Positions 11,631 to 22,485 of a stretch of DNA of 64,000 bases are shown piece after piece. Origin of the DNA: Tolypocladium sp. Sup5 PDA-1. Its lineage: Eukaryota; Ascomycota; Sordariomycetes; Hypocreales; Ophiocordycipitaceae. Position 1 is the first letter of the stretch. The number at the start of each line of letters is the position of its first letter. The stretch is from assembly GCA_000750105.3 (NCBI GenBank), contig JPHH03000020.1:491071-555070 (forward strand), written 5' to 3'. The translations under genes and the position numbers were made by a program. The notes beneath the pieces are model-generated. The model was not told where the DNA came from, ran no database searches, and saw only the letters and a list, made by a program, of their open reading frames with translations.

Positions 11631-13350
11631 GATCAAAACGTCAACCCCTACGCCTGGCCTAGGAACGGCAGCTCCCGCGCCGCCAAGCTCTAACAGCTTG
11701 CCGCCGCAGAAGCGCGGACCGTCTATTCATCAGATATATGCCCTTCCCGCACCGATTCGAACATTCCCTCTCCCTACATTCTACCCCAACAATCCCGTGT
11801 CACTCTTCCATGTCCTATCCGCATGGCTGAGCCAGACGCTGTCGCCGCCTCCCGCGGAACCCGCGGTGATCCATCAGGGTGTTTGGTCAGAGGCCACGAC
11901 GTCGGTCCACGTCACGGATGAAAAGTCCATGAGGGCGCTGTGGGAGCAAGGCTTCTACGGTAAAGGCAACCTGAGCCGAAGTGAACCCAACTGGCTTAAG
12001 CGAGAACAAGTCCGCAGAGGCGTCCAGGAAGCCCATGTCAGTGAAATTCTGACCGTCCAAAGGCGACAGGAGCGCGCTCAAGCCAAGTGGGAGCGAGCAA
12101 GGCTTGAGCAAGAGGCTATCCAGAGTACGAGGCTGGAAGAAGCACGTCAGGCCGAAGCCCGCCGCCAAGGGAAATTGTCCAACCTATTACCGCCACGAGC
12201 CGTTCCTCTGGCACCAGTCGGTCCGCTAGAGATTTTGTCACTGCCAAATTCAGATGCTGAACTATGCACCATCCAGTCCTCTGGGACATTCCTAGGAGCC
12301 TCCTCTGTGACCAACGGGCCAACGAATGGAGTACCCTCGGCTTCTGCTGTTGCCCTCGTCGAGCAGGAAGCTAGTGTTGGCTTGTTTCCTTCTGGGCTCT
12401 CGAACGGGGACGAGCCACTTGATGGAAAGACGGAAGCCAGTGACCACATCTCAAATGGTGTGTTGGACGAGACGCAAGTGAACGGGGATGGCCTAAATGG
12501 CATCACGTCGAAGCCTCTGGAGTCTTCAGACGCATCCAGTGACTCCGCCGAGGGCAAGTCATTGAAACGGCAAAAGAGCGTCCGCTTTTCCCCAAAGGTG
12601 GAGTCGACCACGTTCAAGCTCTCGGATCCGCCGAGTCCGAATCGCTCGTCGACTGCTGGGAGAGCTAGACAGCAATCGCTGCCAAATGGCGGCGGCGAGG
12701 CAAACAGTCATGATGTCCCAGCAGCATCTTTGGATGCAGGCTCACCCACCGCCGAGAGTGAGCCCATTGCCAACAAGGAGCATCTACAGCTGACACCTGA
12801 GGAGGCCTTCTTCTTGAGCTTTGGCCTGGGGGCTCTCAGCGTGTCCGACCCAGTGTCCGGCAAGACGCTGTCTACCAGGGACATGTTTACGCTGTTCCGT
12901 CAGCACTCGTACTTCCCACCGCGCACTGGGCCGGACGAACCGGATCTTGAACCAGACGATGGCTTCTTGCTGCACTACGCCGTGTATCACCACTTCCGAT
13001 CACTTGGGTGGGTGCCACGAGCCGGCATCAAATTCGGAGTCGATTGGATGTTATACACCAGAGGCCCGGTGTTTGATCATGCCGAGTTTGGGCTGATTGT
13101 TATCCCGTCATATTCCGACGCCTGGTGGAAGGCGTCGGGCAAGCAGGTGCCGCAAAAGACATGGTCATGGCTTCACAGCATTGTACGAGTATTGTCGCAC
13201 GTCACGAAGAGCCTGGTGCTGGTGTACGTGGATGTACCGCCTCCCCCGCGATTCGAGGAGGCGCTGGAGGCGGGGTTTACGGACATGCTGAAGTTGTACA
13301 AGGTCAGAGAGGTGATGGTCAAGCGATGGTCGAGCAACCGGAACCGATGA
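11623..13350 (+). CDS. SEN2: tRNA-splicing endonuclease subunit SEN2 (catalytic)
   Basis: Catalytic subunit of the heterotetrameric tRNA intron endonuclease, which cuts the 5' splice site of pre-tRNAs. Single exon, 575 residues. The N-terminal ~110 residues hold the Sen2-type region (IHQIYALPAPIRTFPLPTFY, then ALWEQGFYGKGNLSRSEPNW). This is followed by a coiled-coil, Glu/Arg/Gln-rich stretch (~135-190) and a long low-complexity linker. The C-terminal nuclease fold (from LTPEEAFFLSFGLGALSV) contains the expected triad: Tyr478 (GVDWMLYTRG), His486 (FDHAEFG) and Lys529 (HVTKSLVLVYV). The linker is long compared with yeast Sen2 (377 residues), as is usual in filamentous fungi. Confidence 0.94.
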   Translation: MAEIKTSTPTPGLGTAAPAPPSSNSLPPQKRGPSIHQIYALPAPIRTFPLPTFYPNNPVSLFHVLSAWLSQTLSPPPAEPAVIHQGVWSEATTSVHVTDEKSMRALWEQGFYGKGNLSRSEPNWLKREQVRRGVQEAHVSEILTVQRRQERAQAKWERARLEQEAIQSTRLEEARQAEARRQGKLSNLLPPRAVPLAPVGPLEILSLPNSDAELCTIQSSGTFLGASSVTNGPTNGVPSASAVALVEQEASVGLFPSGLSNGDEPLDGKTEASDHISNGVLDETQVNGDGLNGITSKPLESSDASSDSAEGKSLKRQKSVRFSPKVESTTFKLSDPPSPNRSSTAGRARQQSLPNGGGEANSHDVPAASLDAGSPTAESEPIANKEHLQLTPEEAFFLSFGLGALSVSDPVSGKTLSTRDMFTLFRQHSYFPPRTGPDEPDLEPDDGFLLHYAVYHHFRSLGWVPRAGIKFGVDWMLYTRGPVFDHAEFGLIVIPSYSDAWWKASGKQVPQKTWSWLHSIVRVLSHVTKSLVLVYVDVPPPPRFEEALEAGFTDMLKLYKVREVMVKRWSSNRNR

Positions 13351-14216
13351 GGAGACGGCGCCTCCTTGTTAGTCTGTACACATTCATGTAGCACAAGTTA
13401 CGGGGTAATGAAGAGGTCGAACCGACCGATATGACTTGCATCATGTTGAAGCAGCCAATTGGCGGCACTGGTCGTCGTGATGGCCTGATTGACGCGTCAC
13501 CTGATGGCGGGAGACGGCGGCTGTAGTCGGGTGTTGACGAGAGAGCACTGCAGAAAGGTGGATTCAGTCACACAGCAGCAAGGCAGCCCATAAATAGCCG
13601 TGGCATTGGAAGCAGTATGAGGGTTGTGTCGAGTTCATTGGCGAGCCGCGAGCTGGCCATGCATGCATGTGCTGATGCGGCTGTGGCTTTGCGACAACGT
13701 GGACGGCGCGGGGGAGGGGCAACGTCGTGGAGATGACCGACGGAGAAAGCTTGCACGGGGAGGCTGCGTTCGGACTCGGACTTTTTGTGCTCGTGATGCT
13801 GAGACATGAGTGAGCTTGTAGAAGAGTTTTGCAGTCGGGAGAAGAAAGAAAACAGTTGAACAAAAGTGAAGAAGATGACGGCATCTGTACGTGATACTAA
13901 CGGCCGTATACAAACTCTGGACAGAGACAGCCTCCGTGTCACAAGCTCCCGGCTCGGATGGAAGGAGGCGCGGTATGCGGGTCGGGCAACGGCGCGGGCA
14001 ACGGCAGCGGCCGAGGTGCCGAATTTGCAGCCGAAGCCAACCTCAGCTCCAGCTTTCTCTCGACTGCGCTGCGTCTCTCTGGGCTCTGGGCAAATGCAAC
14101 CTCCATTTATCCACGTCCCCCCTCCCCCTCCGCTCGCCGTCTGCCACCTGGCGACTCCTTTCTTCCCCGCAAGTGCGACATGAAGGACTGTTGAATCCTC
14201 GCAAGGTTCTGTCGTC
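13351..14216. other. Intergenic region, SEN2 3' end to dioxygenase promoter
   Basis: 870 bp between tandem plus-strand genes. No domain-bearing frame is seen. A short upstream ATG frame (ATG AAG GAC TGT TGA, about 14180) lies in the probable leader of the dioxygenase gene. Confidence 0.55.
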
Positions 14217-14277
14217 ATGTTGTCGCCGGCCCGGCTCGTTGCGCGCAGAGCCTGCGCCGCCCCGCGGGTGCTCGCGC

Positions 14278-14311
<34 letters not shown>

Positions 14312-15806
14312 TCCTCGTGCCGTCTCGCTCTCATGTCGACGTCTGCATAACAATTCACGCAATGCCCCGGGGAGGGGGAGGAGCAGCAGCAACGGCCGCG
14401 TCCTGTCCAAGACGCCCACCGCCTCGGCGGAGCGCTACTGGCCCAAGTACGAGATCCCCGAGGGCGCGCCGCAGCTCGTCTACGACCTCAAGAGCTCGCC
14501 CGGCGGGCCCGTCACCGTCGCCTGGACAGACGAGTTCCTCTTCGTGCAGGACAGCGCCGAGCGCGGCCGCCGCGCGCTCAAGCCGACGACGCTGCGCGAC
14601 AGCTGCGCGTGCGCAAAGTGCCGCGACCCCGGCTCCGGCAACAAGACGTTTGCCAGCATCGAGATCCCCACCGACATTGGCATCGCCGACGTGCGCGCGG
14701 CCGACGACGGGCTGACGATAACCTTCTCCAACGACATCCCGCGGTACACGCAGGACGGCGGCCACGAGATGCTGCTGCCGTGGGCGTCGGTCGAGATGGC
14801 CCTCAAGCGCCGCGGCATGGAGGACATGGCCCTGCCGCGCAAGCGCGCCGTCCTGCGCCGCACGGGCGTGCAGCACTGGGACCGTGCGACGCTCGACAAG
14901 CAAGTCCGCCGCATCGACTACAACGAGTACATGAAAGGGGGTGAGGCCTTCTGGGACGCCGTCATCGACATCTGCCGCCTGGGCATCGTGTACCTGCACA
15001 ACGTGCCGCGCGACGAGGCCGCCGTCGTCAACATCACCACGCGCATCGCCAACATCCGCGAGACCTTCTACGGGCGCACGTTCGACGTGCGCGCCAAGCC
15101 CAACGCCGAGAACGTGGCCTACACGAGCGGCTACCTCGGCCTGCACCAGGACCTCATGTACCTCGAGCCGCCGCCCATGATCCAGGTGCTGCACTGCATG
15201 GACAACTCGTGCGCCGGCGGCGAGTCGCTCTTCAGCGACGGCGAGCGCGTCGGCCGCCTGCTGTGGCCGTTCGTCGCCGCGAGCCACAAGATGGCGCCGC
15301 TGGCCGACCACTTCATCCCCTACCAGTACGACAAGAACGGCTTCCACTACTTCGCCTCGCGCTACGTCGTCGACCACAACGAGGGCGGCTTCGCGGGCGT
15401 GCACTGGAGCCCGCCCTTCCAGGGCCGCTACCTCAGCGCCGCCAAGGACATCCGCGCCTGGATCGACGCCGCGCGCGTCTTCGAGGAGCTCATCAACGCC
15501 GACGACGCCGTGCACAGCCGCAAGATGGAGCCGGGCGAGTGCGTCATCTTCGACAACCTGCGCACCATGCACGGCCGCACGGCGTTTGACGCCGGCGCGG
15601 GGGGCGCGCGCTGGCTGCGCGGCGCGTACATTGCCGCCGAGGACTTTCTGAGCCGCGCGGCGCATATCCCTGCGGGACAGGCGGAGGCGTACCGCGGCAA
15701 GACGCCGTGGACGCCCGAGGGGGCGCAGAGGGAGATGCGGGAGTCGGCGTGGCATCAGGACGTGTTGGAGAAGGTGAGGAGGCTGGACCCCAACGTGCTC
15801 GAGTAG
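14217..15806 (+). CDS. Gamma-butyrobetaine dioxygenase-like Fe(II)/2-oxoglutarate oxygenase (carnitine synthesis)
   Basis: Predicted to hydroxylate gamma-butyrobetaine to L-carnitine using Fe(II) and 2-oxoglutarate, probably in mitochondria. Single exon, 529 residues, high GC. The first ~55 residues are Ala/Arg-rich with repeated RR, like a matrix-targeting presequence, and part of it is encoded by a CAG-type repeat. The N-terminal GBBH-like domain has the zinc ligands in CxCxxC form (Cys130, Cys132, Cys135) and a following His (DGGHEMLLPW). The TauD/TfdA domain has the metal-binding facial triad His310-x-Asp312 (GLHQDLMY) and His452 (RTMHGRTAF), with an Arg at 465 or 468 for 2-oxoglutarate. 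The closely related trimethyllysine dioxygenase is the main alternative. The 534-residue open frame on the opposite strand is a GC shadow. Confidence 0.88.
14278..14310 (+). repeat. Imperfect CAG trinucleotide repeat in a presequence
   Basis: About eleven CAG/CAA-type triplets read in the GCA/ACA phase, giving a poly-Ala tract with two Thr interruptions in the predicted mitochondrial targeting region of the dioxygenase. Confidence 0.75.
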
Positions 15807-16014
15807 ACGAGGTGTAGAAGTTACGAATGAATGTATCACAAGTGGGGAGCATGTAGAGGAGAAGCACCTGGCATAGAATGCATTATTTTGGGAGACGACT
15901 TCAGTCTCGGTGGCCGAATACAGACTACATAAAGCCACAGCCTTTTCCCCGCCCTTCAAACCATGGTCCTGCTACCCCTAAACATACTCACAAGGACATG
16001 TCCGCATCGCCCCT

Positions 16015-17460
16015 CTACTCCCACTTCTTCTCCTCGACGCCCTCGGGCGGCACCGTCTCCACCGTGCGGCCCTTGACGTCCTCCCAGTCGGTGCTCAGCG
16101 ACGTGCCGTTGCTCTCGGTGAAGCTCTTCATCATGGCGCGCTGCTGCTCGGGCGTGGCGCCCTTGTAGAGCTTCTTGAAGAAGAGGTTGGCGTCGCCTTC
16201 CTCCTCGTCGTCGGCCTCGTCGGCGCCGATCTTGTCCCAGTTCTTGGGGCCGGTGCGGGAGGACGACGGGTAGGCGGGGCCGGAGCTGGTGGACTTGGGC
16301 GGCTCGGGAGCGTTGGGCTTGGAGGAGGACGGAGTGTCCTCGGTTGCTTTGGACGACGACTCTGCGGTGGCTGCATTGCTGCTGGGCTTCTTGGCCTCAA
16401 AACTGTGGGTTCTGTGACTTCTGTAAGCGAGATGACTTCCCCAGGCCCCTCTCAGTGCGACTTACGGCTGCGGCACGTTTTCCTCGCTAGTGTCCACCAC
16501 CTCCCTCTTGAGCTGTGACCACTTGCCCGGCATCTTCTTCACCAGCGTGAGCTCAACTTTGTTGGGCGTCACCACATACTTTGACGCCGCGGGATCAATC
16601 GGGCCCCAGAGCTCCAAGCGGAACTGCTTCTGTTCACCATTCGGGTACACGACGGGGTTCAGGTGAACAGCGGACGGGAGGAACACGACCTTGAGCTTCT
16701 CCTTGTCGACCCCCTTGGAGAAGATGGACAGGTAGATGGCGGTGTTGCTCTGGAAGTCCTGCAGGCGGAGCGGTGGGGTTTGCTGGGGAGCCGGCTGGGG
16801 AGCCGCTGGCTTGCCGTCCACATATCCGATCCTCGCGAGGAATGTTCTCTCCGGGACCTGGGTCGCCGTGACCTTTCGAGCTGGGTGGTCCTCCGGCAGC
16901 GCCCCCATGGCGCGCAGAATCTGCATCCGCAGCGTGCTCGCCAGCCGCCACTCCGACACCTGCGCCGGCGCCGTTCCCGCCTCGTGAGCACGCGTCGACC
17001 CTAGGCCCGCGGCACCGCCCATCTTGTTGAAGTCATCGCCCCTAGCCTCCTCCATGGCCCCCTCCAGCGTCGCCGTCCAGCGCCCATCCTCATCCGTCAA
17101 CTGCGCCTTGGGATCCTCCTTCTCGACCGCGGGCGCCCCCTTGATCAGCCTCATCGCGTACACGCAGCAGCAGTCCGCGTCGGCCAGCTTGCCCATGCGG
17201 TAGTACGCCACCGCGCGGCGGTAGTGCGCGTCCGTCATGAGGGGCCGCTGGTTGCGCGCGTGGGCCTGTTCCCACGCCAGGCTCGCGTCGTCGAGCGCCG
17301 GCTCGAGGTGGCCCACGTGAATGAGCGCCTTGGAGCGTGCGAGGATCCACACCGGGTTCGCTGACGCCTTTATCGCCGTGGAGAGCAAGGTGACCGCCTC
17401 CGACCACTTCTTGGCCTCGACGGCCTCAAGGCCCTGCTGGGCGATGGTGATATGCGACAT
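16015..17460 (-). CDS. SGT1: SGT1 co-chaperone (TPR-CS-SGS)
   Basis: Hsp90 co-chaperone that links Hsp90 and Skp1 for kinetochore and SCF-complex assembly. Two exons, 17460-16466 and 16402-16015, are joined across a 63-nt intron (GTAAGT donor, CCACAG acceptor), giving PQPFEAKKPSS at the junction and a 460-residue protein. The TPR region covers about residues 1-115 (AQQGLEAVEAKKWSEAVTLL through YRRAVAYYRMGKLADAD). The CS domain is about 220-325 (LQDFQSNTAIYLSIFSKGVD through VELTLVKKMPGKWSQL). The SGS domain fills exon 2 (GPKNWDKIG, FFKKLYKGATPEQQRAMMKS, ending EEKKWE). The second exon is not visible as a large open frame and would be lost without splicing. It converges on the dioxygenase gene with only 208 bp between stop codons. 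Confidence 0.95.
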
Positions 17461-17867
17461 TGCGTGCCGTTGTGGGACGACGCAAGAGGTCTATGATGGG
17501 TGTGATATGGGTGTAGCAGAGTTGATGAAGAGGGTTCTGTTTGATGGTTTGGCGAGTTTGCGGAAACCAGGAGGTCGAGTTGAGGTGTGCAGTTGGCAGG
17601 AGGTCACGGGAAGCTTGGGTGCCTGGTGCCGCTTGACGTTGGTTCTGGAAAGCTCTAGTGGGGCAACGGCAGCCAGCCGTTTGCTCCAACGTCCCAGGCT
17701 CCCAGCAGCTGCACACTGATCAAACTGTGTCACGCATACAGTACCATTTTTACACGGCCAGTCTCAGTAGCTTCATCTCGTTACGTGTGGGTTGTCGGAT
17801 TATTAGATATATCTAGTTGTTATGAACCCTTTGCATCTGCCAAGTGCACGCCTCCCCTACACAGCAT
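17461..17867. other. Intergenic region upstream of SGT1
   Basis: 407 bp between the SGT1 start and the ERG7 stop; both genes are on the minus strand. It should contain the SGT1 promoter and ERG7 terminator. No motif stands out. Confidence 0.55.
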
Positions 17868-20224
17868 CTAGGCGTCCACCTTGGTGTCGGGATACTTTTG
17901 CGCAAACAAGCCCAGGGCCTTCACCGTAAAGGTAAACTTGTAGTTTGGATAAGAAATCATGCACGACTTGTTGAAGACGCCCTCGATGGCCTCCTGCAGC
18001 CACTCGCCATTGGCCTGCTGCCGGCTCATGATCAGCTTGATGCCCTTCTTCAGGGGCTCGACGTCGGGGTAGTCGGCTTCGATCAGGCCGATCAAGGCCC
18101 ACGCTGTTTGGACCACGAGCGACCCCGTAGGGTGCTCGTGATACTCCATCGTTTCGCAGGCCTGGCAACCAATGTTAGAACACCGACACTGTCCACAGGA
18201 GCGGCGTGGACTTACCTTGTAGCTCTCAGACCAACCGCCGTCCTCGCGCTGTTTGGAGATGAGAAAGTCGCATCCTGCCTTCGAAATCTTGCTGTTCGAG
18301 TAAGTCTCGCCAATGCTCGCCATGCTCTCCAAGGCAAACATGGTCGCATAGGTGAAGCAGATGCCCCAGCTGCCATACCAACTGCCATCCGGCCGCTGAT
18401 TCGACTTGATCCAGTTGGTGGCCCTCTTGACAAAGAATTTGATCTCCTTGGTACGATAGTCCGGCCAGTGCTTGTTGAACAAGGACAAGGCAGTCACGCA
18501 AGCCGTCGTGCATTCGGGGTAGTCGTACTCGATCATGATGCGCCCAAATACCTCGGCTGCATTGAGCATCTCCATGTACTCTCCGCCTCTCCGAGCCTCG
18601 TACGACGACAGGGCACCGTTGTCATTTTGATACAGCAGCAGCGTGTCTACCGCGTCAAAGATGCGCTGGTCTTTAATCACTTCGGGCAAGCCCCCAACTT
18701 TTTGGAGCAGAATGATGGCTTTCAATGCCTCGGAGATGCAGTCGCTCACTCCGTACCCTTGATCGCGGTTGCTAAATGGCCATCCGCCCTTTCGAGGCTG
18801 CCGGTAGCACTTTTCTTGGTCCTCGCAGTTGTCCCGGATCTGCTGGCGCTCCAGGTAGTTGAGCGCCCGCATCAACATCGGTCGCCACTTCTTATCGTCC
18901 TGGAGTCCCGACTCAAAGACTGCTTGGATCAAAAAGGCCGTATCCCAGCACTGAACGCCGTTTGTGCCGTTGCAGAGCATGCCCTCGTCTTTCACCCACA
19001 GAAACTCTTCCATCCGCTCAATGTGTCTCTTGACACTGAAAGCATCTGGCCCATCTCGGATGTAGCATACAAGGGTGTTCATCGGCGCATTGACCGGTGC
19101 CAGGTCGGCGTAGTCGGTGTTTGCGTCCTCCATGTCTACCAGCTTGCTGACCCACGTCTCGGCCTTTTCCTTGATGAAATTTGGCCTCAGATAAGGGTTC
19201 CAGATGTTGACCAAAAACCAGTTGGCGCTGTTCAGGAGCCATGACTTGGGGTGGTAATTGTCGACTGCCGCGATGCTGTTCCGGTGGCCTGCCCAGTCGA
19301 TTTCGGCGTGGGGTTGAACGAACAGCTCCTCCCTGAGGCCGCGGGTGATGTCCGTCTCTTCGCAGCTCCATCTCTTGGAATACATGTAACCCATCGGCAG
19401 GAAGACCTGTCGGATGTGAATCCACCACCGCCAAGGCGCGATGGGCACCCAATCGGGCAACAACCAGATCTCCGGTGGCACGGGGTTCACAATGTCCCAG
19501 TCCATCACGCCGAGAATTGCGAGCCAGAACTTGGCCCAGTGAGGAGAATTGACAGCTCCTCCGAGCTTGTGCAGTGTCCCCCGAGCCTTCACCATCATTG
19601 GGTCTTCGGGGTCGACGCCGACGAGCCGAAGCACGGTGTAGTTGAGGCTTGTGCCAAAGACGGTGCTTCCGCCCTCAATGTGAAGGCCCCAGCCACCATC
19701 TTCAGGGTGCGCCCTCGCAGCCAGATAGTTCTTGATTTCGGTCGCGTAGGCAGACGGGATCGGCGTCTTGGTCACGTACCAGGTGATGACGATTCCCGGG
19801 AGCAGGAACATGGGTCCGCCGTATTCGCATCCCCAATGTCCCGACGGCAATTGGAGCTTCTCAAAGAACGAGAGGCCGTTTTTCGCCGCGTCCAACGGGG
19901 TTTCGGCTTGCGGGAGAGCAGGAAGATCCTAGTTGCAGCACGAGGGTAAGCTTCAAGGTCCTGGCGGGCGAGGTGTCTGGCCACGTCTCTTACCAAAGGC
20001 AGATTCATGTAGTACTTTTCGGCATAGCTCTGCGGCCAATCCTTGACAGCTTCATCGTCTGTCAAATAGTGCCACGTGTGGCGGCTGTCGTCGTCCTTCA
20101 TTCTCCATCGTGTGCGGTCCGTCTTGGCTTCGATTCTGGGCTTCTTGGGGAATCCGAGCTCCGCGTCGCTGGCCCGCTTGCGCGACCTGGCTGCGCCCGT
20201 GTCGCGGCCGGTTGCACTAGCCAT
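17868..20224 (-). CDS. ERG7: Oxidosqualene cyclase (lanosterol synthase ERG7)
   Basis: Cyclises 2,3-oxidosqualene, giving lanosterol in the ergosterol pathway; a lipid-particle/ER membrane enzyme. Three exons: 20224-19994, 19928-18216 and 18161-17868, with introns of 65 nt and 54 nt. The 54-nt intron is in frame and stop-free, so it hides inside an open frame. Splicing it out restores GGWSESYKACETMEYHEHP. The product is 745 residues, normal for the family. QW motifs are present (PSGHWGCEYGG, EDGGWGLH, KGGWPFSNRDQGYG). The catalytic acid lies in VSDCISEALKA, where most ERG7 proteins have DCTAE or DCTSE. The C-terminal NKSCMISYPNYKFTF resembles lanosterol synthases rather than protostadienol synthase. 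The start ATG is 15 nt inside the longer frame, whose first codon is TTG. No secondary-metabolite genes flank it. Confidence 0.9.
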
Positions 20225-20668
20225 GCTGTTCGACGACAATGGACGGAACTAGCTTCGGTGCAGAGTCGAAAGGCGATGAAGGTGATCGATTGGGGCGATA
20301 TAAAGGTGCAGAGGGGAAGCTTCGCAGGCTTGGGGCACAAGGGAGAGCTACGTCGAATGGGCTGACGGCAACAATCTGGGGTTCAGCGGCTCGGAGGGTC
20401 GGAAGGTTTACAGACTCCGCCTGCGCGTCGGTGGGTTCAGTGGGTTCAGTGGGTGACAGGACCCTGTTTTCCAGGCACCCGTTAGCGCCCAGGCTTCAAC
20501 CACGGCAAGAAGCAACTCGACCTGGGCCGGTGCTTGCAAATGTGTATCTCTACGTACTGCCATTGCGATTGAATCTTGACTTGAATCCAATTTTCAAGGA
20601 GAGGTTCCAGATGATCGACTTCCATACAGCACGCAGTTTCCAAACTGCACCGGACAAGCACAGCCATC
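20225..20668. promoter_or_regulatory. Divergent ERG7/SPO11 promoter
   Basis: 444 bp separate the start codons of two head-to-head genes, a housekeeping sterol enzyme and a meiosis-specific nuclease. Both promoters must lie here. It contains a short direct repeat (GGGTTCAGT twice near 20440). No known operator is recognised. Confidence 0.6.
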
Positions 20669-22249
20669 ATGGACAACAACAGGCAGCAGTCTGTTGCTCC
20701 ACACACGTACCGCCTACGCCGTGAGCGGGATGGGTGGGACGACCAGCCCACGTCACCCAGCACAGCCACCGGAGCTGTCATCACCTGCATGGAAAGCCTA
20801 CTGGAGTCGATTCTCGATCGTTTGTCTGAAGGCGAGGAGATCAGCATCCGGTGGGTATCACGCAGAAGACTGCGCAGTTGTGACAGCGAGAGTCGAGGGC
20901 AAGAAATCCGTTTTCCTGGCAGGAGTCTGTCTGAGGGCCAAAAGTTTGGTATGAATTCGTTGCAGCCTTGAGAGGCAACTCACCGTACAGCCTCTCACGT
21001 GTTGCAGCTCGCATACTCCTTATCCTCCAGCTATCCCACGATGCTCTGGTCTCCGGTACCATTCTCACCAAACGGTTCGTATTATGCAACCCGCCAGGGC
21101 CCAAGCCAATACTAATGCGACGGCATTCAACCAGCAACATCTTTTACCAGCACCAGGACTTGTTTGGCAAGCAAAGAGTGGTTGACGAGCTTGTCGATGA
21201 TTTGGCCCTGACGCTCGGGGTGAATCGCGATGACTTGAACATTGTAAGTCGAAGCACCCACATTGCGACGCTGTTTCTAACCCGTTCAGGTTGCATCAGC
21301 CAAGGGCCTTGTCCACGGTCCTCTAACCATCCGGCTGCATGACGGCACAGCAATAGATGCATCTCTGGGAGACACGGTTCGTCCAGTTATCTACCTTGAG
21401 ACTTGACACACCTAATCCAGCAAGGGAACCCCGATACCGGTGGCACGATCGATCTCCACCATCGACTATTCTTCCATCAGATGGATCTTGGTTGTTGAGA
21501 AGGATGTGCGTTGGCTTTGCGACCTCGCAGGCCCATCACAACTTGTCGTACTGATATCCTCAAGGCAATTTTCCGCACATTGTCCTCATCGCAGTTTTGG
21601 CGAACGTCCCCGGTTGGCCCTGGCTTGATTATCACGGTAAGTCTCCTGGTCATCCATAGCATGCATTTCGGATGATCTGACTAATACTCCGAAGGCAAAA
21701 GGCTATCCAGACTTGACTACGAGGTCCTTCTTACACCACATCCACGAGCAGCGCTCAGAGATGCCGATCTTCGTCTTGACGGATTTTGACCCAGACGGCT
21801 TAAACATCTTTCGTTGTTATCGGTTTGGGTCGGATGCCCTGGCTCACGAGTCTACAGCTTATAACCCTGGTGTGCGCTGGCTGGGGATGCAGGCAAGGCA
21901 TGTTCACGACTTCAACGCGACCTTACAGAATTCTCCACCATCGCTTGAAAGGCCCTCAAATGGCAGCCAGTCCAGCACTAGTTCTAGAGCCTCGATCGCG
22001 TCGACGACTTGTCGGGATCCTGTCTGCCAATTAACCTCAAGAGACCGCAAAGCAGTGAAAGGAGCTTTGCAGAGAGCCACGGCACGTTACTGGGACGATG
22101 TTGAAATGGTTCGGCTCAGGCGAGAGCTCCAGGTCATGCTCATGATGGGGGTCAAAGCAGAAATTCAGTGGCTTGATGATGCCGGGAACATTACCGAATG
22201 GTTGGACAGGAATATAGCCACCATGCTGTCTTCGTATTCTCCATCTTGA
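20669..22249 (+). CDS. SPO11: SPO11 meiotic double-strand-break transesterase
   Basis: Topoisomerase VI subunit A relative that starts meiotic recombination by cutting DNA through a tyrosyl link. I reconstruct seven exons: 20669-20948, 21008-21074, 21135-21243, 21290-21376, 21425-21505, 21565-21636 and 21695-22249. The introns are 46-60 nt and all phases close, giving 416 residues. The 5Y-CAP domain reads LTKRNIFYQHQDLF; the catalytic Tyr is Tyr120, the second aromatic of the usual YY pair, the first being Phe here. The Toprim glutamate is Glu206 (WILVVEKD). The DxD is Asp262/Asp264/Asp266 (LTDFDPDGLNI). The tail RRELQVMLMMGVKAEIQWL matches the family. Between about 315 and 340 a Ser-rich insert interrupts the usual spacing. 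The ORF at the 3' end alone covers only the Toprim half. Confidence 0.9.
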
Positions 22250-22485
22250 TGCAATAGACGAGACACTCAATCATGCTTTGTCCAATTTACATGTACTAGA
22301 CAAAGATGTTGAACAACTTGAACAAGGCTGTCGGTCCGTCTCAGTGGTGACTACCCTAGACCCTGAGTAGCGCTACTGTGCGAAAAGTGCGGGGCAGCAA
22401 AATCACACAGTCCCCTCACTCAGTGAGGCTCATAAAATTTTGTTACTCTCACGCATCAAGTGATGAGCCAGCATCATTGAACGCC

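Noticed and set aside
14355..15959. 534-codon antisense frame over the dioxygenase
   Set aside because: Same artefact: very high GC at third positions leaves the opposite strand open.
17844..19244. 466-codon antisense frame over ERG7
   Set aside because: Mirror of ERG7 exons; low-complexity composition without motifs.
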